NCBI GenBank assembly: GCA_964035775.1
Contig: OZ038316.1
Location: 5,732,893-5,796,892, forward strand
Direction: 5' to 3'
Length of the DNA stretch: 64,000 nucleotides
Source of the DNA: Osedax frankpressi
Lineage: Eukaryota; Annelida; Polychaeta; Sabellida; Siboglinidae
Shown: in pieces, positions 11,442 through 23,900 of the stretch
Layout: the number at the start of each line of letters is the position of its first letter
How positions within the stretch are numbered: the first letter of the stretch is position 1
The notes under the pieces: generated by a model
The model's database searches: none
Told to the model about the DNA's origin: nothing
Seen by the model: the letters and a program-made list of their open reading frames with translations, nothing else
Translations under genes and position numbers: made by a program

Positions 11442-14400
11442 CTTGTCAACCAAACTGGAGATCTGGTCGAGGCGTAGTTCGAGGTTTTCGAATTCCGTGA
11501 CGTACTTCGAGCTGGTAACGTCTGTAAAGTTGACCGAGAGTATTATATCTTCGATATATCGGCACCGATAAAATGATCTTAAAGGTGGCTCGGATGTATA
11601 ATGGACAAACCTGCAATAGAAGGACGTATCCTTAAGAACATTAGTCTGATCTTTGTGATTATAAATTTCATTATGTCTTTGTTCGCGTCATTGGAAAGAG
11701 GAAGTTGCTTAGCCTAATGAGAACGGTTCGGAGTTGAGTTATATTGTATATACTCGTACAAACCGGATAGTACTGGATATTACTGCATTATGCCGGCTAA
11801 TTAGGCGTAATTACATAATCCGGTACGTGTCATTAGCTCCGATAACGTTTGTAGTGTATTTGAATTACGACTAAGTTACTTCGCAGTACTTCTAGTAGCG
11901 CGGGTACGTGAGATAGTGCAGAAGTACTCACCAGAGAATATGAATTGTTGAGAAGAGAAATGAACATGTTGACTAGAATGAAAAACGCGACAACGCTGTA
12001 AATAACATAGAAGAGCTTGCCGGATACACTGCATGTTGGTTTGTGTAAAGTGTAAGTCGTAGTGTCAGGGGGGTGCATAAGGATTTATAATCAATATATT
12101 TAAAAACTAGTTTAAATAAATTCATCGCAAGAGTGGGAATGTATTTCCTTTTATCGCATACTACTGATCTATTATTCTGTAACCTTCCGATGTTCTCAAG
12201 TTCTTTGAGGTCAAACCTTCCCAATAACATCGTAAAGAGTGTTATATACGCAGTGGTAAATGTAGAGAATGTCTCTAGAATTGTGCCAAATATTCCAACC
12301 TATAATTTTCACAAAACACATTATATGTCAATATCAGGCAGTAACTATATACACACATATTGTAGATATTAATAGACGTTCATTTCAATCATTCATAATA
12401 ACAATAACAAGTTATTGTTTGTTTTCAAAAAGTTGGTTAGCTCACTAACCCCGTAACTCGTAAAAGCTATAAATAGCACTAGGAATGTGCCCAAGAAGCC
12501 GAAGAAAGGTTGTTTCGCTATTTTCAAGGTCACTTTATAATAATAATGCAGTTTATCATTGTCAGAAGTTGAATGAAGTTAGTCAAAATTAGAAGAAGAA
12601 TAATGTTAGTCAAGGTCTGACCAACATTAATACAACTATTATTATACTATTGATTGCGCTGTTATTTTAGCTATCAACTTACTTCGTTATAATATATTTC
12701 CTATTACTAACTTAAAAATTGGGCAATATGTCGATTGAATCGTAAAATTTTCAAGAACTTCAGTGTTGTCAAGAAATCCACGATTCCGATGACCACGGTC
12801 AACTGCGAGTTATAGACAGCAAGACTTGAGTAGTTAATGTAGGAGTCTGTCAAGGTTATAGGTTAGAGGTTCATATATAATGTATGGAGACACATTGCAG
12901 TTTGAGGCTTTGGGTGTGTGTAGCCTAGTGTGTGTAGGGGGTATATAGGGGAGTGTGTGGGGGTGTATAGGGTAGAGTGTAGGGGTAAGTGAGTAGGAGA
13001 GTGTGTGTACGGGTTTGTATAGGGGTATGTATAGGGTAGTTAGTAAGGGAGTGTGTAGGTGAGTGCGTAGGGGGTGCGTACGGTTTTGTGTAGGGTTACG
13101 TATAGGGTAGGGGTGTGTATTGGGGACTTTAGGGGTATATGTTAGGGTGTATGTAGGAGTTTGTGTCGTGGTATATGTAGGGGCGTGTTTTGTGATGTGT
13201 GTAAGGGAGTGTATAGGAGAGTGTAGGGTAGTGTGTAAAGGTGTGTGTAAAGGTGTGTGATATAAAAGATAATTGGCTCGATGCTGTTGAGGGGTTGACT
13301 TCAATTTTCATTGCAGAGTCTTGAATTACTAACTGATATCCTTCTTTAAGTCTGGTAATGACACGAGTCAAGAGCTCTTTCATCATGTACATAGCAATGG
13401 CAGCGCAAGAAGAGGATAGCACGATGATCTCTATTATGTTACTGGGACCTGGGGATTCAGTTACGAACACTTTAAGTGAATCCTTGTCACGCTAATACAA
13501 TAACTACAGCCTCAGGGCTATTGGGGCATTGTTAGCTTACCATGAATCCGTACTTTAACACTTATAGTAGTGTATGGTGCTCCCATCCAATCCGTTACTC
13601 ATTCCACTTTATCTCTCTCCCGTTCATATTTAAGCCCCGCCCATTATATTGATTCTCAATGAGAGTAACATTTATCTAATATAAACTAAGATCCTCTTTT
13701 TGATATTTGATGTATGGTTTAAATCCATCTCTATTGTCTTAAGACCATCCCACCCTCATTAGCTAGACATAACCTAAGTTCAGTCCCTTATCTAATTATT
13801 AACATATTTCCTAAATGCTTCAATATTCACCTTGACTACTACCTCCTTCATTAAATAACCATCCAGGTCATTTTAGTTTTTTGTTATATAATAAAAGTAA
13901 ATATATATTTTATTTATATTGAAAATATGCTTATTTTTTATTTTACACCATTATATGATATTATAATAGTTATATAATCTAATGTCTTGGTTATTTACCA
14001 TTAAGCCCATTCTATTCTATAACCTTTAATATAGTGCTTAAAGCCTTGGTATATATTTTAGAAATTAAATGCGATTATAATCAAATAATAATGATTATTA
14101 TTATCGTCTTATTGTAAGAGTTTTGTAACATATTCGATCTTACATTATTACTAAATATTAATATTAATAGATATCAAGAATCATAATTGCATCTCAACCT
14201 TTCAAATCTAGCATATTCTTATAGACGTATGGTTCATCATCGCTATCAAACGTATTGTTGATGGAAGGTCTAACCCAACTTGTGCAAGATGGCAATTGTA
14301 CGTTAACTACGTAACGACTGAAAGTGTAAATCTAGGCTACCGAATATGCCTAAATATTATCCAACACATTAATTTATATTTTATAAGACAAATTCAATTA

Positions 14401-15375
14401 TAATTAATATGGGAGATGGTTTATAATTCTCGTAATTCGATAATAAAATGTAGAATAGTTATATAATCATTTATCATTTAAATTACTAATGCCGACTACA
14501 AATGTAGTATATGCTATATATGGAATTACCTAATATTCACACTATGTACATATTCCGCTATGTAATCTACTCCTACTAGATGTCAATATTTTATAGAATA
14601 CAATTGTATGTACTTTAGTGTACCATTATATAGAATAACATTTAGCTTATAAACTAATAGCTATGATATATATATATATATATCTTACCTTTTGTGAAGA
14701 CGAACTTCTCTTCTCTAAACATTGAATATTTACCGTTACATTCCAAGGAGAAATATTTCATTATATCGACGATATTGCAAGAGGCTGAATTGAAAACATA
14801 TATATTAATAACTGCAATTATACATTCATTCACGCATACCATAGATATTATGTTTAGTATAGCACAAATGTATTTTGTAATATCCGAATTCAATTATCAC
14901 TTTAATTGTATTATGTATCACTTTAATTATATATATTGTCCCTTTATTTATATGAATTATCATTGCAAACAAAATATAAAACGATTGATCTCAAACTATA
15001 TTCTTTGTGGTACTATGTTACTACAAACTATATTTTAGTCAGGGATTGCATGTCGATATAATATAAACATGGGAATCATTAGAATTATATGAACGATTCA
15101 GTATCTGCCCGCGACTAGATACTATAGGTTTACTGGCCACAACTAGCCACGACTCACCTGGCTTGACCCTCAGTTGACGTAATCTGACGCTGCCCACTCG
15201 ATAGGACACTCCGTCGGCGAGCATCTTCCTCCTTCGGCGACTTGTTGGCTGGCCGTTATAGAAAGTTTGGTGGTAAGTTACCAACTGCACCGTATGCTCC
15301 AGCCAGGAGTAGAAGTCGTGGCCGTTCTTGATCTGAGGGAAAGGCAACACGATGATGTAATGGGTCATGCGCATC
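11421..15375 (-). CDS. polycystin-1-type (PKD1 family) channel, C-terminal part, 11 exons visible
   Basis: Membrane polycystin/TRP-type channel, 3' half. Exons in transcript order: 15375-15158, 14784-14689, 14306-14199, 13597-13541, 13469 to about 13320-13390 (end unclear), 12846-12712, 12532-12450, 12299-12184, 12028-11932, 11713-11611, 11521-11421. Apart from the unclear exon, phases agree at each junction. Motifs: extracellular polycystin domain with FYSWLEHTV, TFYNGQP and LADGVSYRVGSVRLRQLRVKP; a C...YSMFREEK segment; DWMGAPYTTISV matching the family W(I/L)D..TRAV motif; a helix NIIEIIVLSSSCAAIAMYM; S4 FLTTLKFLKILRFNR; S5 FFGFLGTFLVLFIAFTSYG; ETFSTFTTAYITLFTMLLGRFD pore region, split here as ETFSTFTTAYITL and FTMLLGRFD; S6 FILVNMFISLLNNSYSL; and a short coiled coil FENLELRLDQISSLVDK before the stop. 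One of S2/S3 was not located. Upstream exons (S1, PLAT, GPS) are absent. RLRQLRVKP and the C-terminal coil favour the PKD1 over the PKD2 branch. Confidence 0.88.
12880..13262. repeat. G/T-rich intronic repeat with many GGG runs
   Basis: Degenerate repeat of GTGTGTAGGGG, GTATAGGGTA and similar words on the + strand, lying inside a polycystin intron (C-rich in the transcript). It contains dozens of closely spaced runs of three or more G, so quadruplex formation is possible. Reading frames over it are low-complexity and not genes. Confidence 0.85.
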
Positions 15376-16490
15376 CTGAGACTAAACAATAGGTCAGTTA
15401 TAATTAATTTCATGATTTTATATTTTTGATAAACTGTATACAGCTATAATTAATGAATATTGATAAATACTATATATACACTTTATACTGATTATATTAG
15501 TATTATATTATAGTTAGTTTAAAGTTATTTTCAAGATTTTCATTATTTAAATATTTAGGATTAATCGAAATTTTGTGAAATTTCGTAATTTATATTTATC
15601 TATAATTAAAAATTCTAATTAAATAAAATATATAGAAATATAATTAATAGTTATATATCAATGGTTTTAAAAGCTTATGGACAAAATATTGTTAATATTC
15701 TAATATGTTTATTAGAAGGAAGTTTAAATATGATGAGCCAGAATATATTTAATCCTTTTCTAATACTGGAAAAATTGTATTAGAATCCGATCTGGGTAGT
15801 TCTTTTATGTTGATTTGTTCTTTGTATTAGATTAAATAATAGAATCCTTTAAAAAAATGATATGATATATAAAATAGAAAGTCTATGTTAGTTGTTAGTA
15901 GGGGCAATAGCAGCAGTGTGAAATTATGTATTAATAATAAATATTGTAGATTGTACCGATAAAGCTAAATAAATAATTAAAATAATTTAGTTGACAACAA
16001 TGTATTTTTGGAATTCATAATTCTTCAACAAGTTTATTGAGTATAGTAATTGTGATATTTATAAGTATTTTTAGATAGTTCGTTAATTAGGACGAATAAA
16101 TAAATGTACTTAAATAATAGTTTATGAGTACCGAGTACTACTACTACTTTTACTAAATCTTCGACCGTTACTATTTCCTCAACTAAGAACTAATATTAGA
16201 AATATATAATTTATTAACTCTACTATCATTATTTTCTAGGTAATGATGGTGGGAGCAGCTGATTTCAGTATAATCGGATGTCCTGTACTGAGGTCATTAG
16301 TAGCATCTTATGAACAGATTCTAATAATTATAAAGCATTAACCATCAATTGTAGTATAGATTTATTGTATTGCATAAACTTTTGCTTTTTCAACCTAAGT
16401 AGCGAATTATGAATCTGAATTACGTTTCCTACTCTGTAATTATCGCAATCTACAACATGTAAATGAGTTTGTGTTCATGCACCGGAATAG
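15376..16490. other. AT-rich sequence containing the left breakpoint of the segmental duplication
   Basis: No gene seen. From about 15484 to 16108 the sequence is nearly identical to 47060-47680. Sequence to the left of 15484 (polycystin flank) has no counterpart on the right side, so the duplication boundary is about 110 bp upstream of the polycystin exon at 15158-15375. Confidence 0.7.
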
Positions 16491-16642
16491 TGCTTCCCCC
16501 CGTTGTCCATTACGTCCGCATGCCGCCCCGCAGTGAAACCGCCGCGTCAGTCGAAGCCACAGTCGTCGAGAAAACGCTGAGTCACACCGACGTCGTGTTT
16601 AGGTTTCAACGCAGAGAAGACTATAAGCGAACGTATTGTTAG
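16491..16642 (+). CDS. MRPL21: mitochondrial ribosomal protein bL21m, C-terminal exon
   Basis: GC-rich exon in AT-rich surroundings. After the acceptor ...GGAATAG the frame reads ...TAASVEATVVEKTLSHT then DVVFRFQRREDYKRTYC and a TAG stop at 16640. This matches the C-terminal end of animal bL21m (human pattern VRVEATVIEKT...MRFRKRKNFKKKR), a structural protein of the mitochondrial large subunit. The N-terminal side (LPPVVHYVRMPP) fits the family poorly, so the exact exon start is uncertain. The matching upstream exons lie 30 kb to the right (46236-46767, same strand), the wrong order for a single transcript. This is therefore an orphan copy in the left arm of the duplication, or the order reflects a misassembly. 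Confidence 0.78.
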
Positions 16643-17946
16643 TGTCTTTTACCACTCATTTCTAAGTCAAGGTTATGAATCCGATTGATTTTTAAATACC
16701 ATTTAAATGGTTTCTTTTGAGTTTTTCTTCTTTAAGGTCTAGTACTATTTTTATTCAATGAAACCTAGATATATTGTTGCCTGTTTATCTTACAATAATT
16801 ATCTAATTAATTCTTATATCTAAGTTTGTAATCTTATTGTTACAACATTTTCATTCACTTAACATTTCAATTGTTATTTCTAAGTTTACAGTGAGGAAGA
16901 TACAAATGACCCATCTCAGAATTAATAGTATTAAACTATCGAAACAACAATAAACAAAAAAGTAAACACAATGTTTCTTTTAATTATAATATACAGATAT
17001 TATATCTAGTGTTGTAAGACACCAAAGTCTAGCTACAGCCTAAGTCAAACACTGTTTATATAATAAATATATAAATATAAAAAGTGAATCATAAATGAAT
17101 CACAGAATTTTAATAAATATGTAAATATTTTTTAAAATAGAAACAATTAAATTCTATATAAAAGTATAAAAAGTGACATAAAAAAATAAACCGACACTTG
17201 TATTTTATAATCATCTGTCTTCTCTCTAATTGCTATTATTATTTAAGAATCTCTAATTTCTATCATTATTGATAAGTCTATATATAGCTGTATACAAGCA
17301 TTGTAAATGTCAGAAATGGTACAATTAACCCAAGACTAATGGGATAATTCCAGTAAATGGGATAGTTGTCGTTAATAGATAAGTCATTATCGTAAAGTTT
17401 GGATTTTGTTAGTTAAGGCAAATAATAGTATTCTTTATTGATAAAGGAATAATTAATTAAGAGAGACATTAATTATATTTGTAATAGCTATAATTATTGT
17501 AGTACGATGTCATTTTATTTGTTGTATAAGAAACATCAATAAATTAAGAAGTTAGTCATGTTTATATAAGTTACATCCATACATATTTTGTAAAGTAAGA
17601 TACAAATGGTATTTAGTTGAGTAATACATAGAGATATAGGTTAAATATAGGTTGATAGATACAGGCTACATTTATTTAAGAATAGTAAGTTTCTTAATCG
17701 TAATTGAAGCATGAGAAGTGTTTTTCAAATTTTGAAAATTATTAGAACCATTCAAAGGACTGACGTATTATATAATGAAGTAGTATTATTGTTATATAAT
17801 AATTATATATTTTATTTAAAGTATAAAAGTATAATGTACAAATAGTTAAAGTAGTTGAGGTAGTTATTTTAAATGGGAAGATAGTGAACATTTCGTTACG
17901 GTGCAGAGTATCAGTTTCGGAATTCTCTCCGCTTGCCGTCCTCGGC

Positions 17947-20900
17947 TCACGTAGTATTCCGCAAACGGATGGGCGACTGGCAGATCTCATTGAACCTGCC
18001 CATGACGCGGTAGTATATGCGATGAGCCAACGCGTCGTCTCCGGGGCAACTGACCGTCGCCGAAGTCACCTCTTCGCAGACGACGTAGCTCAGATCCTTG
18101 TCCGCGATCCGTAGGTCCACGGGTACCGCCGACTGTTGGTCGGGCGTCGACGCCACGCGCGGCATCGACAGATCCAGGGGCCGTAATGCCGTTTGAACCT
18201 TACGAGGTCGTCCGCGCTTGCGTTGCGTCTCCGACAGACGAAGCAAGCGTTCGTCGACGACGTTGCCGTCCAGCGAAATTTGGCCTCCGAGATGCTGACG
18301 AACGCGCGACTTACCCCGGGACAACCAGCAGTTCTTCGAGGATAGGAATGGAGCATCTGATGGAGGATATTTCCCTGTATTACGGGCTTTATAATGTTGC
18401 GGTTAATGAATTTGGTGCAAAGAAAAATGGGTGCAAAAATCTATCATCGAAAAAATGTTTTTTTTAACTTTAATTTAATCATAAATCAATTAAATGAAAT
18501 CCTTTTATTCTAGGAATTATGTGATTATATAAACATCACCAAATAATACTTACGGTATTAAGTTATCTAGTATAAAGATTTAACTATAATATTCTATATC
18601 AATAGATTATATATTAAACAATATGATTTTTAGAATTTTATTCGATGCCAATATAAAAATATTTAGTTCTAAAAGTTCTGAAATAAAAATCAGAAATATT
18701 CAAGAATTATTTTAACGCTATAATTTTCAATATATCATTTATTATACTAATTAAATTATTTTAAGTTTTTTATTATTCTTAAAATTAAATTTTTACATCC
18801 TATAAATAAAATTCGTTACAAATTTTATAAAGATCTATAAATGCAAATGTCTAAAACGTAAATATAGACCTGCCCATAAATATAACAATGCTTTACTATA
18901 ATAATTCATCCAGTTGCGAATGTTATTCATAAAACTGCATAATGTAATTGCAAACCTTTATTCGGCATCACACATAAATCAAGTGGATGGACCTGAGGTT
19001 GGACCTTACGTCCCCTCCGAGTATCTTTTGTCGCTGCTGTCATAGGGTACGTCATATATGTTTGGGCATAAGTCTAGCTAAATAGGTACTGGTCTTAAAA
19101 GTAGATACTACTATTAGATACACGCATAAATATTGGGCAGAATTCGAAAAACAGTGCTCCTATAAGTCAAATAAGAATATAATAATATATATAATAGTAT
19201 ATATAATAGTATATAGAATAGTATATATAATAGTATAAATAATAGTATATATAATAGTATATAGAATAGTATATAGAATAATATATATAATAGAATATAT
19301 AATAGTATATATAATAGTATATATAATAGTATATATAATAGTATATAGAATAGTATATAGAATAGTATATATAATAGTATATATAATAGTATATATATTA
19401 TTTAACTTCTTTTAACTGAATTATTAAAGCAAACCTTTAGCCTCGATAACTTGATTACGTTTTCGTTCTTGAAAGCATTTGGTTATCTTTTTCGTGGCAC
19501 GTGGACAACGAGAAGAATTAGCTTCATGCATTTTAAGTCGAGTGATGCAGGCAAGCTTTGATTTGGATAGGCTATCTGTAAAGAGGATAGTTTATTGTAA
19601 TAGAATTAAAGGCACGACAAAATAAACAGAAATGTTTGAATAGTGCATCATCAATATTTAAACTTTTAGCATGTAAGTTCATTATATGTAAATGATGTCA
19701 TTAAATTCCTTACATTATAATATATATTATATTCTACCTAGGTATAAGATTTGAAATGTATTGAATAATCATAACTTAAAAATCATAAGGTAGTATTTAA
19801 TATTGATTATATATTGCTATAGTTAAGTGTATGAATATAATTTAGGTTCGTTGAAAAGAAAATCAAAACAATAAAGAGAGGCTGAGAAGTATAAACAATT
19901 TAAGTTATATTATTATTCTTATAAATTACTATATCATAATTATTTATATTTATAGAATACAAAAAAACATGATTGATAAACATATAGATAAAACTGAATC
20001 AAGGTTGTTAAAAACTAAGAATCTAAAACCTATTCTTTTATACATTATACATTATACATTGTATTTAAGTAATTTATATCTTTAAAAGAAATGTTGATTA
20101 TTTTAAGCTAATGGATACTAAAATATGTAAATATTGAAAATAGAGTAAATTTATATTTATAAAAATCTAGCAAACCTTTTTTGTCTTTAATACTTTTATA
20201 CATGTTTTATTACATTAAATGATGACAATTCATTTCAGTTATATAACCTCAGTGCAACTATTACATCACTTAATGTATTGGTTACCCAGTAAATACAGTG
20301 ATGTAATAGTTTTGTAAAATGCATTGATATGCTGACAAAGATAAAAAATAAGTTATGCAATACAAAAAATGAAAAGACCTGGATGGTTTGCTGGGTTACA
20401 GTAATACAGTAATTCATAACTTTTTTAGAAACTAACTTTTTTGGTTAGTTCTACTAAGCAAAAAATAAACATATATCAGAACATTTTTTCATCAGAAAAG
20501 TTGATAAAATAAACAAACAAAATATTAATATGAACATATCTAAATAAAACAATATATATCTATGTTTAATCAACTATTTATTGTTGTACTAAGATTTAAA
20601 TTAATGACTTTACTTAATAAAAATATAAAATGTAATTATACTGTTGTAAAAATATATGGAAGAATTCCTCTATTCGTGAGCAAGATTAATCCAACCTCGT
20701 GAGTGAAGGAATCTCTACAATAAAACATATAAAAAATATCCTAAAGGTTAGGAATCGAAACATCGAAAGTTCCGTTAAAGTTAAAGACCATCAAAAATAT
20801 TTTTTTAAATTTAATTAAAAAATAAATCAAAAAATGTTTATAGGGATATTATTATCAAAGATAATGAATTAATTTCCCAAATAGCAAGCTGGTATAAATT

Positions 20901-23900
20901 GCATGTAAAGTCACTTTTTGACAATCAGTAAAGGGTAACTATAATGTCGGGCTAGTTATAAAAACAAACATAAAAGAGATATAGTTTGAAAGTATATTAT
21001 GAATGTATATTTTATTACTTTCATTAAAGAAATTTTTATTTAAATATTGATATGAGTAAAATAAATGTTTATAGTCTACCTTTAGCCTTGGCAAACTTAT
21101 AATTCTTTTGTACACAGGTACGTGTGGTTCGTTCTTTCGTCGCACTCGAACCAGGTAATTCATCTTTATTCCTAAGACGAATACAGCGACCATCCTTTGT
21201 TTTCGATTGGTTAACTATAGTGGTAACTATCAGAAGAGAAGATAACGGGTTAGATGGGTGTTTGTGAATTTATTCACCTTTATTTATAGTTTATAATAAT
21301 TGTAAAAAAACTAATTTTTTTATATTTATAAGATGCAGAATTACTTTTTACTATAAACATTTTAAATAATAACTATGTGTTTTCTTCGCATATGACTTAT
21401 TATTTTAAATCATTGCGTCATCCATTATATCGGATTAAGAAATTCATTGTTTTTAAATAGCTTTATATAAGTAGCATCTACGCGTGTCTACCTTTAGACT
21501 TGATAACTTTATCATGCTTTCGTACCCAGGCGCGACTCAATTTAGTCGGAATCGAGGCTGGAGGATACTTGGGTTTAAGCGGATTCACTGTAAGGCGTGG
21601 TGTGGCAATAGCCGGGGTGTTAACTGGCGAATTAATTATGATTATGGAGGTTAGGGTTTGATGGGGCATAGAAGGTTAGTGAGATATGAGGCTTAGAGAT
21701 TAGAAAGTAGTAAATTGGTTAGAGGGGATGAAGGATAATTGGAAAGAATTAAGTAGAGTTATGAAAGTATATAAAATTGTTAGAGAAATGATATAGTTAT
21801 AAAATTGGTGTAAAATATGGTAGATTATATTCAGGAAATGATATCATAAAAAATAAAGGGTAGAGTGTAGGCAGGAAATGATATCATAAAGTATAAAGGG
21901 TAGAGTGTAAGAAGGAAATGATATCATAAAGTATAAAGGGTAGAGTGTAAGAAGGAAATGATATCATAAAGTATAAGGGATAAAGAGTAAAATAACTACT
22001 TGATATAAGGTGCAGTTATAATTCGCAATGATATATAATGCAAGTCTGACCAATCTAAAAGAAATCTTTTGGAGTATAATATATGTATGCTAGATTAAAT
22101 ATGATAGTTTATGTTCAATAGTTGCTATATTTCTACAAACAATTGAATGGCTTATGTCTTTAGTATTTTTTACTAAATAGTTATTAATTAATTAACAATC
22201 AACAACTCTATAACTCTACATAAACAAACTAATTCTACGATTAACTCTATTGAACTCACACATATACAACTTACTCATAAATCAGCTAATATGTCCACTG
22301 ATCTCAATCTAATCTTGCTTTACCGACCCCCTAACTCTACTAGCCCATTAAATACTATATATGACATACTAAATGATGTTCATGAAAAAAATAACTTAAT
22401 AATTCTAGGTGATTTTAATTTAAATCCAGACTCATTGAGATTCAAAAATATACTAAATGACTTAAATCTAAATAACATATTATTACCCTACGCATAGACT
22501 TAGTTATAACCAGAAATTCTCAGAACAAATTACACACGAACGTAGGACCAATAATTACAGACCATAACATTATTAATATATATATAAACTTAATAAAACC
22601 TAAACAAATAATAAAATATATTAATTTGTAGAAAAAATAATAACACTATTAACTATAATGACTACATGTGCCACCGAAAAATATATTTTAAGAAAATTAA
22701 AATTACTAAAACAATATTCTATCAAAATAAAATAGATTTAGAAAAAAATAATATGAAACAACTCTATAAAACATTTGACGGTCTCTTAAACATTAACGAA
22801 AAAATTGAATGCCCTATACATAATGAATCTTTTGTAAACTTTTTTATTGATAAAATAAATAAAATTTATAATGAAATATCACTCAACTCAGATAACAATT
22901 TAAGATATAGATACATGGACAAACTAAAAAAACCAACTTGCATATCCGAAGCCATACCAATTATAACCTCAACATATATTGAACGACTTATAAGACAAAC
23001 TCATTTCAAAACTAACATTTATATAGACAGCATGACACTCCAATTACTAAAATTAAACATCCACTTTATTTCACTCATTTACTCAAATCTTATTAACAAA
23101 TGTATTACTCATAACAACTTCCCACTTTCACTACATCATAACTCCAATCATAAAAAAAAAACTTCCCTAGACTACTCCATTCCTAACAACTACAGACCTG
23201 TATCTAACTTATCTTTACTATTAAAAATTTTCGAAAGGATTATTGCCACCATATCATTAAACAAATCACCACCAATAGTTTAGATAATCCAATGCAGAGT
23301 GCCTATAAACCTTACCATAACACTGAAACACTATTACTTAATCTAACCAAGTACATTTCTAATAACAAAAAAAACAATTGTTTTGTAATTCTCATATTAC
23401 TTGATTTAACTGCCGCCTTTGACATGATAAACCACCTAATACTATTCGCTAAATTACAATCAATTGGAATCCATAACACATTAATACAACTAATAAAATC
23501 ATATTTAACTGGGAAAACCTTCAATATTAGATCTGATAAACTAAGTAAAACTTTTAACTGCTCTCAAATCGGAGTACCTCAAAGTCTTGGGTCCACTATT
23601 ATTTAATATATATATATCAGATATCGACTCAATTATGAACTGCTATAATGCTAAATATCACATGTACGCTGACGACACACAAATTTACACATCCACAACC
23701 TTTAATGAGTTACCGAATACACTAAAATAAATCAACAGCATAACGACGAAATTAGAAAATTACTTTAATTATAATTACTTGAAATTTAATTTACAGAAAA
23801 CTGAATGCATCATATTCAATAGTAAAAGTTATACAACACCACCCATCAAAAATATTAAGATTGCAAATAAAGACATACCCATTAAAGACATACCCATTAA

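Noticed and set aside
11021-11477. Four open frames over the 30-bp minisatellite (10-residue repeats on both strands)
   Set aside because: All follow from a stop-free 30-bp unit; the polycystin gene itself stops in its first unit.
12834-13304. 156-residue frame rich in His, Thr and Pro
   Set aside because: Translation of the G/T-rich intronic repeat; its upstream part is the polycystin exon in another frame.
14207-14324. Alternative acceptor TTTCAG near 14320 for the polycystin exon
   Set aside because: Would give an in-frame TAG or break phase; the acceptor at 14307 fits both neighbours.
20235-20417. 60-residue hydrophobic frame (also 56862-57185) considered as another exon of gene A/B
   Set aside because: No matching phase-1 splice sites, differs by indels between the arms, and lacks the module pattern.
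20939-21193. Open frame starting MVAVFVLGI, recurring near 24730, 28645, 32621, 36593 and 57512
   Set aside because: Wrong frame of exon b. The frame reading CIRLRNKDELPG fits splice phase and resembles exons a and c.
23312-23524. Minus-strand frames across the LINE copies (also near 23829, 27347, 31750 and 35722)
   Set aside because: Antisense shadows of the reverse transcriptase region.
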